Below are positions 34,865-42,078 of a DNA stretch of 64,000 bases, in pieces. The notes under the pieces are model-generated. The model searched no databases. It worked only from the letters and a program-made list of their open reading frames with translations, and had not been told where the DNA came from. A program made the position numbers and the translations under genes. This DNA comes from Paenibacillus cremeus (GTDB taxonomy: Bacteria > Bacillota > Bacilli > Paenibacillales > NBRC-103111): positions 124,001 to 188,000 of the forward strand of contig NZ_VNJI01000004.1 in the NCBI RefSeq assembly GCF_007786445.1, read 5' to 3'. Every line of letters begins with the position of its first letter. The stretch's first letter is position 1.

Positions 34865-36478
34865 TTATTTCAAACGCGCGTTGGCATCATTGTAAATTTT
34901 CTCAATATCGAGCGCGCCTTTGCTAACGATCTGTTTGGCAAAATCATCATATTCATTAAGCGATCTGGTTCCCATGATGAACTTATCCATTTCCTGCTGA
35001 ACCGCCGTATCTACCTGTGATTTCAGCTGTTTTAATTTATCCAATTCCTCCTTAGTAAACGGCGGATCCAGCGGTGCCCGGTAATACCCTTTGTCCTGCT
35101 CCATCAGCTTGCTCCATTTATCCAAATCACCGGGAGAAATGGCAACCTGCGGTCTTTCGTCAATGTAGGTGGCAAATGCCAGCAAGCCGGTTCCTAAAGC
35201 AGACTGCATGGCATGGTAAGGATCGTTTTTACCGGCATAAGCTTTAAGCACACTGTCCAGCACAACAGGATTTCCGTTTTCTACCTTGTAATGCTCTCCG
35301 GCTACCCCAAAATTGGTTACTTTAACGCCCTCGTCACTGTACATCCAATCCATAAATTTCATCACGCTCTTAGGATCCTTCACCTTGGAGCTGACGGCGT
35401 ACAGGTTCCACCAATCTTTCGGATACTCGTAGTTTCTTACCTGGCCCTTGGCGTTTTTCATGAGCCGCATCTGCTCAAATTTGGCATTCGGTTCCTTGGC
35501 CTGCAGCGTCTGAGTAAACGCCAGTGCAAACGTGCTGTTGTCGTAGTAAAAAAGGGATTTGCCTGTGCTCAGCTTCTGCTGCCAGGTTTGTTGGGTATTC
35601 ACTGCATAATCCGGGTCGAGCAGCTTCTCGCTGTACAGCTTATTTAGATAAGCGAGCACCGGCTTGAAATCTTCGGGATGCGCAGGGCCGTACACATATT
35701 TACCGCCGCTTACATCAGGATCGAAGTAGATCGTGTATCCCGACCCTAGTGCAAAAGCCATATATGGCAGGAAATTAGCAATGCCATTGCGGAACGTTAA
35801 CGGATAAGAATCCGGATAAGCCTCCTTAAATTTTTTCAATACCTGATACAATTCGTCAAAGCTGGTTGGCGCCTGCAAATTCAGCTTTTTCATGATATCG
35901 TCCCGGATCAGCGGTACCTGCCCATAACGGAGCTTCCAGCTGGCCATCACAGGGAGGCCGTATAACTTCCCGTCCACCATCACTTTTTTAATTTCAGGGT
36001 TTTGATCCAGCACCTTTTTAAAGTTAGGCATGACGTCCAGATAGTCCGTTACAGCCAGAAACATTCCGGCCTTTGCCATTGGTGCGGCATCCAGCAAATT
36101 GCCCTTGCCAATTCTGGTCACGTCCAGAACATTGTTGGTTGCCATCATGGTTTGGAGCTTATCCGTGTAATTCGCATCCGGAATGCCTTGCAGGTCAAGC
36201 TTCACATTGGTCTTTTTGAAGATTTCCTGCACGGCAGGTGAATCCTGTACTAGAGGCTGAACAGCCGGGTCCGGCATCATGATTTTTAACGTCAACGGTT
36301 CTGACAGCAGTTTACCGTCTGTTTTTTTATCACTGGCATTTGGCTGGCTCTGGCTCTGGCCGTCTGCTTTTTTGCCATCCGACGAGGCGGGCTGCTGCGC
36401 ATTGCACCCCAATAAAGCTGCGGAGGTCAAAGCCAAGCTGGAAACCAAAGTAATCGCCATCTTTTTCTTATTTGCCAT
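34865..36478 (-). CDS. Extracellular solute-binding lipoprotein, LplA type, copy 2
   Basis: 537 residues. The leader MANKKKMAITLVSSLALTSA ends in the lipobox LLGC (Cys25), followed by a Gln/Ser/Lys-rich spacer. The sugar-binding fold and the ending LDIEKIYNDANARLK match the LplA group. ATG with GAGGAG upstream. Unlike the first locus, here the binding protein comes after its two permeases. No hairpin is seen between permease and binding protein. Confidence 0.92.
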   Translation of the reverse strand: MANKKKMAITLVSSLALTSAALLGCNAQQPASSDGKKADGQSQSQPNASDKKTDGKLLSEPLTLKIMMPDPAVQPLVQDSPAVQEIFKKTNVKLDLQGIPDANYTDKLQTMMATNNVLDVTRIGKGNLLDAAPMAKAGMFLAVTDYLDVMPNFKKVLDQNPEIKKVMVDGKLYGLPVMASWKLRYGQVPLIRDDIMKKLNLQAPTSFDELYQVLKKFKEAYPDSYPLTFRNGIANFLPYMAFALGSGYTIYFDPDVSGGKYVYGPAHPEDFKPVLAYLNKLYSEKLLDPDYAVNTQQTWQQKLSTGKSLFYYDNSTFALAFTQTLQAKEPNAKFEQMRLMKNAKGQVRNYEYPKDWWNLYAVSSKVKDPKSVMKFMDWMYSDEGVKVTNFGVAGEHYKVENGNPVVLDSVLKAYAGKNDPYHAMQSALGTGLLAFATYIDERPQVAISPGDLDKWSKLMEQDKGYYRAPLDPPFTKEELDKLKQLKSQVDTAVQQEMDKFIMGTRSLNEYDDFAKQIVSKGALDIEKIYNDANARLK

Positions 36479-36516
36479 ATTCTTCGCTCCTCTAGTTTAG
36501 ATGTTGAAGCAATAGA

Positions 36517-37398
36517 CTATCCTTTTAAAGCCCCTACCATGACCCCTTTAACAAAATATTTCTGAATAAAAGGATAGATGGCCAGAATCGGTAAGATCGT
36601 AATAATAATGACCGCATACTTAATATTTTCCGCACTAACCATCACACCTTCAGCGCCACTTATCGCCATATTCTGGTTGCCCATCTGACCGGCTACCACG
36701 ATGTTGCGCATGATGATCTGCACAGGAAACAGCTTCTTGTCCGTTAAATAAATCATGGATGGGAAAAAGCTGTTCCAATGCCACACCGCATAAAACATCG
36801 TCATCGTCGCCAAGACGGGAACGGAAAGAGGAAGAACAATGCGAATAAAAATTTTTAGGTCGTTGGCACCGTCTATGAAAGCCGTTTCAATTAATTCATT
36901 CGGAATATTGGAAAAGAACGTCCGCATCATGATCATGTACCATACATTAATGGCTGGAGGCAGCAGGATGGCCCAGATGGAATCCAGCAAGCTCAAATTA
37001 TTCACGACCAGATAGTTAGGGATCATCCCGCCATGGAAAAACATCGTTAAGATAACCAGAAACGTAAACACGGCCTTCCCTTGCAGGTTGTTTCTGGATA
37101 ACGGATACGCACATAACGCCGTCATTGCCAGATTGATTAGCGTTCCAAGCGAGGTGTACATAATGGTATTGCCATAGGAACGAAGAATCGCCGGGTCTTT
37201 CAAAATCGTTTTATAGGCCTCCCAATTGAACCCAGCCGGAAAAAACTTCACGTCCCCCCGCGTCACATAGATCCCGTCGCTTACTGAGATGACAGCCATG
37301 TAGTAAATAGGATATAAAGTGACAAACACGAGAATCAGCATAAGTGCAGCATTAAATCCGTCAAAGAGCCAAGGGCCGATCCCATTGTTTTTCTTCAT
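36517..37398 (-). CDS. Carbohydrate ABC transporter permease, YtcP type, copy 2
   Basis: A 293-residue six-helix permease with the EAA loop ELIETAFIDGANDLKIFIRI and the typical C-terminus YFVKGVMVGALKG. The start is the ATG at 37398 (MKKNNGIGPWLF), with GAGAG eight bases upstream. A longer frame from a TTG at 37422 overlaps the upstream permease and is less likely. It forms the second channel subunit with the LplB-type protein encoded just upstream. Confidence 0.9.
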   Translation of the reverse strand: MKKNNGIGPWLFDGFNAALMLILVFVTLYPIYYMAVISVSDGIYVTRGDVKFFPAGFNWEAYKTILKDPAILRSYGNTIMYTSLGTLINLAMTALCAYPLSRNNLQGKAVFTFLVILTMFFHGGMIPNYLVVNNLSLLDSIWAILLPPAINVWYMIMMRTFFSNIPNELIETAFIDGANDLKIFIRIVLPLSVPVLATMTMFYAVWHWNSFFPSMIYLTDKKLFPVQIIMRNIVVAGQMGNQNMAISGAEGVMVSAENIKYAVIIITILPILAIYPFIQKYFVKGVMVGALKG

Positions 37399-37415
37399 TG
37401 GAGCCACTCTCATTT

Positions 37416-38306
37416 CTACCAAAGACTGGTTTCACTAGTTTTTCTAGCGATGTAATTGGCTATGGAAACAAAGCACAGGATGATGATGGACTGAAACAAT
37501 TCTACGGCCGTCGCAAAGCTGAAATCGCTTCCAACAAGTCCCCTGCGATATACAAAAGTAGAGATGACATCCGCCGTCTCATAGGTCGGCCCGGTATAAA
37601 GCAGCAGTATTTTTTCATAGCCGATCGTCATAATGTTACCTAAATTAAGCAAGAACATGATTGTAATTACTGGGGCTAGGCCTGGAATAGTAACATGAAA
37701 CATCTGCTTCCAGCGGTTGGCACCATCCATTCTGGCTGCCTCATATAATTGGGGATCTATGGAGGTGAGTGCCGCAAGGTAAATGATGGAGCCCCAGCCT
37801 AATCCCTGCCATATTTCCGAACTGACATAAATCGTTCTGAACCATTCCGGCTTTAATAAGAATTGAATCCGTTCCAGCCCGAGGCCGCCCAACATCCGAT
37901 TAATCAACCCTTCATTGGTCAGAAAGTTGACAAGCATCCCGCAGATTACGACTGTGGAAAGGAAATGAGGCAAATAGCTGACGGTTTGTACAAATTTTTT
38001 AAAATACTTCTGCCTTAATTCGTTTAATAAAAGCGCCAGAATAATCGGTGCGGGGAAAAAGAAGATAATCAAGTACACATTCAACAAAACCGTATTACGC
38101 ACCAGCTTCCAGAAGTAGGGATCCAGTAGAAACTGCTTAAAATATTTGGTTCCCGCCCAGTCGCTTTTCCAAATGCCCTGAAAAACATTGTAGTCTTTAA
38201 ATGCAATAAACAGTCCGACTAGGGCACCGTACTTAAAAATGATAAAGTACAGCATGGGCAGGAGCAGCATCAGATAAAGGTACTTGTTTTGTATAGCCTG
38301 CCGAAT
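37416..38306 (-). CDS. Carbohydrate ABC transporter permease, LplB type, with apparent ATT start
   Basis: An LplB-type permease with EAA loop LYEAARMDGANRWKQMF. Homology to the first LplB in this window continues upstream of the first ATG (38270): the codons before it read IRQAIQNKYLYL, matching the KKLGKSMPLYL segment there. No ATG, GTG or TTG lies in that extension, but a strong GGAGGAG ends five bases before an ATT codon at 38306, whereas the ATG at 38270 has no ribosome-binding site. I therefore call a 296-residue protein from ATT. If that is wrong the product is 284 residues from 38270. It is first in its operon. Confidence 0.8.
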   Translation of the reverse strand: MRQAIQNKYLYLMLLLPMLYFIIFKYGALVGLFIAFKDYNVFQGIWKSDWAGTKYFKQFLLDPYFWKLVRNTVLLNVYLIIFFFPAPIILALLLNELRQKYFKKFVQTVSYLPHFLSTVVICGMLVNFLTNEGLINRMLGGLGLERIQFLLKPEWFRTIYVSSEIWQGLGWGSIIYLAALTSIDPQLYEAARMDGANRWKQMFHVTIPGLAPVITIMFLLNLGNIMTIGYEKILLLYTGPTYETADVISTFVYRRGLVGSDFSFATAVELFQSIIILCFVSIANYIARKTSETSLW

Positions 38307-38337
38307 AAGAACTCCTCCTTTCCTTGAATTTGATATA

Positions 38338-38373
38338 TATGTATCACGATTAAATCGGGATGAACATATCCAA
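38338..38373 (-). promoter_or_regulatory. Promoter of the second importer operon
   Basis: On the minus strand TTGGAT (38373-38368) overlaps the region before -35 TGTTCA (38366-38361). A 17-bp spacer and an extended -10 TGATACATA (TACATA 38343-38338) follow. TTGGAT to TACATA is 30 bp start to start, near the 31 bp at the aldolase and binding-protein-1 promoters. A single TGAAACA lies further upstream near 38420. Confidence 0.6.
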
Positions 38374-38456
38374 TCCTCCTCTTATGCTCCATTGGCCATC
38401 TTGGAGCCGTATGTTTCACTAGTCCACTCCTTGTGCCAACTTTCCACTTCGTATAA

Positions 38457-39203
38457 TTACCATTCGCCTTTGCTTCCGTATTGTTTTTTAGCGGCAGCTC
38501 CGAAGGTTTGTCCGGCCTCTTTTAATTGGGCTACAATTTGTTCCATCGATTTGCCTGCTGCATCACGGCCAGCGGCAATCACTGTGTTGCATTCGTTGGC
38601 ATCCATGAAACGGGACGCCTCCAGAATCCGTTCCTGGTCTTCCTCCGGAATAATTAGAAACCCGTGCTTATCCGCATGAATTAGTTGTCCCGGCTTCACC
38701 TTGCGTCCGAATACCTCTACCTCGCAATCCCAACGAACGGGCCAGCTCCAGGCATGGCCTACACACATGCGAGAGGCAATCGCCTTGAAGCCTGCATTGC
38801 ACATTTCATCCACATCCCGCACAGCGCCGTCGGTAATGGTTCCGACACAGCCAAGGGCTTTATGTATATTCGCATTGACCTCTCCCCAATACGATCCGTA
38901 TACCGCAGGTTTATCCAAATCCTGGACAACGACAATTTTCGGCCCCGGGATGCTGGCAATATACTCCCGGTACAAGTCAATATTTTCCGGATGCCGTTCA
39001 ATATGCTCCGGATTACCCGGTTCACACATGACTGTCACTGCATAGCCGATCATCGGCCCCATCTGAGGCATATAGTCACGCGTTTCCTCCAGATTGAAAT
39101 GCGTTCTTCGGTCCTGCTTTGTAATCTGTTCCCACCCGTTATATATGGTTGGCGTGTTCCAGCGCTTTAATTGAAGCAGCTCACTATGGCTTAACGTTCT
39201 CAT
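38457..39203 (-). CDS. RraA-family protein (pyruvate aldolase / oxaloacetate decarboxylase-like)
   Basis: About 248 residues. The RraA/HMG-aldolase signature is clear: GEVNANIHKALGCVGTITDG with AVRDVDE, where the Asp and Arg residues bind metal and the oxaloacetate or keto-acid substrate. It is longer than plain RraA (about 160) because of an N-terminal extension, as in catabolic relatives annotated as 4-hydroxy-4-methyl-2-oxoglutarate aldolases. Start: ATG at 39203, or GTG at 39209; GAGGAG is 11 and 5 bases away respectively, so either is possible. It has its own promoter (39286-39314) and follows the terminator of the Gfo/Idh operon. A role in cleaving a keto sugar acid is likely. Confidence 0.82.
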   Translation of the reverse strand: MRTLSHSELLQLKRWNTPTIYNGWEQITKQDRRTHFNLEETRDYMPQMGPMIGYAVTVMCEPGNPEHIERHPENIDLYREYIASIPGPKIVVVQDLDKPAVYGSYWGEVNANIHKALGCVGTITDGAVRDVDEMCNAGFKAIASRMCVGHAWSWPVRWDCEVEVFGRKVKPGQLIHADKHGFLIIPEEDQERILEASRFMDANECNTVIAAGRDAAGKSMEQIVAQLKEAGQTFGAAAKKQYGSKGEW

Positions 39204-39285
39204 GGACACTCAATCTCCTCACTAAAATGGATTGAAATGCAACCTTGCTTGCAGCTAATTATCATACCTCCTGTCAGCGTCCGCA

Positions 39286-39314
39286 GCTATACCGGATCCT
39301 TGCGGATAATTCAA
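39286..39314 (-). promoter_or_regulatory. Promoter of the RraA-family gene
   Basis: On the minus strand TTGAAT (39314-39309), 17 bp, TATAGC (39291-39286). Three TGAAACA copies lie upstream at 39368-39362, 39395-39389 and 39416-39410, spaced 27 and 21 bp, which could be half-sites for an AraC regulator. The lowest copy is also part of the terminator stem. Confidence 0.55.
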
Positions 39315-39329
39315 AATTAATCGTCCAAC

Positions 39330-39367
39330 CAAAAAAAAGAAACATCCATCTCCTCCCTGGATGTTTC
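39330..39367 (-). terminator. Intrinsic terminator after the Gfo/Idh/MocA gene
   Basis: On the minus strand a perfect ten-pair stem GAAACATCCA / TGGATGTTTC with a nine-base loop is followed by eight or more T. It ends the sulfatase-to-oxidoreductase operon. Confidence 0.95.
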
Positions 39368-39438
39368 AATTTGGATACTGCCTGTATTTGTTTCAAAAAT
39401 ACGACTTGATGTTTCAAATTTTTCGGCTAAGCCATCCT

Positions 39439-40410
39439 CTATTTCAGCTTCACAGGCTGTCCGGTCTGCGCGGAATCGTTAGCGGCCATCGAGATTCGGT
39501 GCGTCCGAACAGCGTCCTCGTAGCTTGACAGAATCCCCGAGTCATCGCCGGTCCTCAACGCGTGCAGGAACGCTTCATTTTCCCTCAGATAGGGATCAGT
39601 CACGTTTTTATACTCATGTGTTTCGCTTTGGCGACAGACCTTAAGTTCGGTGCCTTGCAGTTCAAGCACGCCTTGGTCGGTATAAAGGTGCAGGCCGGAG
39701 GTATGGCCCATGGGCAGTAGACAGGTGTTGGAGATCGTGGCGATCATTCCATTGCTTAATTTAAGCGTCACCGTACCGGAATCCGGCACATCTACTCCCT
39801 CTACCTTGCGGTGCATCACGGTATGATTGTAAATGGCATACACCTCCACCGCTTCTCCGCATAAATATCTCAGCAGATCGGTGACATGGGTCGTCTGCTC
39901 CACGAATTGCCCGCCCGAACCAGCTTGGATACGCCACCATGGCACACGAGGCAGCGCACCCATAAAATAGCCCAGAGCAAGTCCCGCCTGACAGTCCTTC
40001 AGCAGCTCGCGAGCGCGTTGAGTGCTGTCTTGATAACGCCAATGGTAGCCGACGGAGGTGATGAGCCTTTTGTGCTGTACCGCTGACAGCAGCCGCTCCG
40101 GGATCGACGCCTCTACGCCAAGCGGCTTTTCCACAAAAAAAGGTATGCCTCGTTCGATGAGCGTTTCTTCGATCGCTCCATGAGCCATCGGCGGAACGCA
40201 AACATAGACCGCATCCGGCCGTTCGCGTTCCACCATTTCCTCGACGTTGTCGTACGCTGCAGCGCCTGACCATCTTCCTGCCGCAGCCTCCGCCTTCCCG
40301 ATATTCGTTCCACAAAAAGCAGCTACCCTCACATCGTTCATAGCCGATATCATTCCTGCGTGCTTCAAAGCATACGACCCCGTACCTACAAACGCAATCT
40401 GAAGAGACAT
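39439..40410 (-). CDS. Gfo/Idh/MocA-family oxidoreductase
   Basis: A 323-residue NAD(P)-dependent sugar dehydrogenase-like protein. The Rossmann motif FVGTGSYALKHAG opens it, VEKPLGVE carries the conserved Lys-Pro, and GGQFVEQTTHVTDLLRYL supplies the usual catalytic-region histidine. Members oxidise sugars, inositols or sugar acids, or use a redox step in glycoside cleavage; the substrate here is unknown. AAAGGAG precedes the ATG. It follows the third binding-protein gene by 50 bp and is the last gene before a strong terminator. It is a candidate for the oxidative step missing from the aldolase operon. Confidence 0.9.
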   Translation of the reverse strand: MSLQIAFVGTGSYALKHAGMISAMNDVRVAAFCGTNIGKAEAAAGRWSGAAAYDNVEEMVERERPDAVYVCVPPMAHGAIEETLIERGIPFFVEKPLGVEASIPERLLSAVQHKRLITSVGYHWRYQDSTQRARELLKDCQAGLALGYFMGALPRVPWWRIQAGSGGQFVEQTTHVTDLLRYLCGEAVEVYAIYNHTVMHRKVEGVDVPDSGTVTLKLSNGMIATISNTCLLPMGHTSGLHLYTDQGVLELQGTELKVCRQSETHEYKNVTDPYLRENEAFLHALRTGDDSGILSSYEDAVRTHRISMAANDSAQTGQPVKLK

Positions 40411-40460
40411 TTCCGATTCTCCTTTAGCGCGTATTCATCAGCAATACTCGACGATGTATT

Positions 40461-42035
40461 CTATTTCACCCTTGCCAACGCCGTATTGAAGATGTGCTCG
40501 ATTTCCTCGGCTCCCTTATCTTTGCACTGCTTAATAAAGCTGTCCCATTCTTCATCCAATAAGCCGTCGATCATAATAAATTTATCCATGTTCTGAGTTA
40601 AGTAGGCGTCCAGCTGCGTTCTGAGCTGCTTTAATTTCTCCCGCTCGTCTTTTGTAAACGAAGGATCGTACGCCATTCTGAATGCATATCCATTACTCAA
40701 AAATTGATTGTTCTTCTCCGTCCACTCCTGCATTTCCTTGGCTTGTGCTGCTAAGTTCGGCTGGTCATCCGCCAGTAAGGCAAGTCCATTATATCCGGTG
40801 CCAAGCGTAGATTTCATGGCTCCAGCCGGATCCGCCTTATCCTTGAACCGGCTGACGAACGATTCACTGATTTGATACTTGCCGTTCTCATGGCTGTAAT
40901 GCTGGCCTTCGATTCCCCATGACGTGAGGCGCATCCCTTCCTCCGAGTAAAGCCAATCGATAAACCGGAGCACCTTCTCCGGCTCTTTGACTCTAGCGTT
41001 AACCACGTAGGATTCCTGCAAATGATCAAGCCGATAAAGTAAAACCCGTTTTACCCCTTTCCCGGCGGCCAGCATCGGCAGCATGTCGAAGCGTGCTTCA
41101 GGGTCCTTCTTCCTTAGCGTCGCATTAAAGTTTGCACCGAGCCCCGTGTTATCCTGATAATAAAACGATTTGCCCGAGCTTAATTTTTCCTGCCATACTT
41201 GTGAGGTAGAGGTTGCGTAATCGGGATCAAGCAGCTTTTCCTTGTACAGCTTATGAAGATAAGCGATGGCTTCCTTAAACTCCGGCATCGCCGGTCCGAA
41301 CTTGTATTGCTTAAGAACGGGATCAAAATACACCTTCGCTCCGGTCGCATTCGTGTATCCGCTTCCAAAAGCGAAAGCGATCGGATTGATTAAATTTTCC
41401 GTTCCCGTCAATCCGTTCGCTGCGCGGCTTGCAAAGGGGAACGCTTCGGGATACGCTTCCTTCAGCTTTTTTAATACCAAGTAAAGCTCATCATACGTTG
41501 TTGGAGTCGGCAAATTCCATTTTTTCAGCAGATCGACACGGATCATCGGCACTTGGCCGGACTGGGAAGCGGCAAAGTTTTGGGCGAGCGGAAAGCCGTA
41601 CCATTTGCCGTCGATTTGATTTTTGCCTATTTCCGGGTATTCCTGCAGCAGCTGTTTAAAATTCGGCAATTGATCCAAATAAGGCGTCAGATCCAGAAAC
41701 ACACCGCTGTCGGAAAAGCTGGAAATATCGTCCTGCTTCACCAAAATCACATCTGGAATTTTATTGGTCGCAATCAGCGTCTTCTTTTTATCGTCATAGC
41801 TGTTTTGCGGGATCGCCTGAATTTGGAGCTGCACGTTTTTTCGTTTCAGGATTTCCGGGATAATCTCTGCGCTGGCGGAAAACGGCTGGGTCGGATTTTC
41901 ATAACGCATCCATGTCAACACGAGCGGCTTATCGCTCTTGGCTTCGCCCCCCTCAGAAGACGGGCTGCTGCAGCCAAGCACGCTGGTGAGCACCAGCACG
42001 GAGCATACGGTTAAGACCCCCTTTTTTGAAATCAT
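40461..42035 (-). CDS. Extracellular solute-binding lipoprotein, LplA type, copy 3
   Basis: 524 residues with signal peptide MISKKGVLTVCSVLVLTSV and lipobox VLGC (Cys22). Strongly similar along its length to the first binding protein (shared blocks such as PLVLTWMRYENP, LTGTENLINPIAFAFGSGYT, LDPDYATSTSQ, and the ending ALARVK). No permease pair accompanies it. It may hand its ligand to the permeases of one of the other two loci, or serve as an external sensor for the adjacent membrane AraC regulator. AGGGGG lies upstream of the ATG. Confidence 0.92.
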   Translation of the reverse strand: MISKKGVLTVCSVLVLTSVLGCSSPSSEGGEAKSDKPLVLTWMRYENPTQPFSASAEIIPEILKRKNVQLQIQAIPQNSYDDKKKTLIATNKIPDVILVKQDDISSFSDSGVFLDLTPYLDQLPNFKQLLQEYPEIGKNQIDGKWYGFPLAQNFAASQSGQVPMIRVDLLKKWNLPTPTTYDELYLVLKKLKEAYPEAFPFASRAANGLTGTENLINPIAFAFGSGYTNATGAKVYFDPVLKQYKFGPAMPEFKEAIAYLHKLYKEKLLDPDYATSTSQVWQEKLSSGKSFYYQDNTGLGANFNATLRKKDPEARFDMLPMLAAGKGVKRVLLYRLDHLQESYVVNARVKEPEKVLRFIDWLYSEEGMRLTSWGIEGQHYSHENGKYQISESFVSRFKDKADPAGAMKSTLGTGYNGLALLADDQPNLAAQAKEMQEWTEKNNQFLSNGYAFRMAYDPSFTKDEREKLKQLRTQLDAYLTQNMDKFIMIDGLLDEEWDSFIKQCKDKGAEEIEHIFNTALARVK

Positions 42036-42078
42036 TTCTTGTGCCCCCTATTTTCTTCTACCGGTTTGCCGCCTATGC

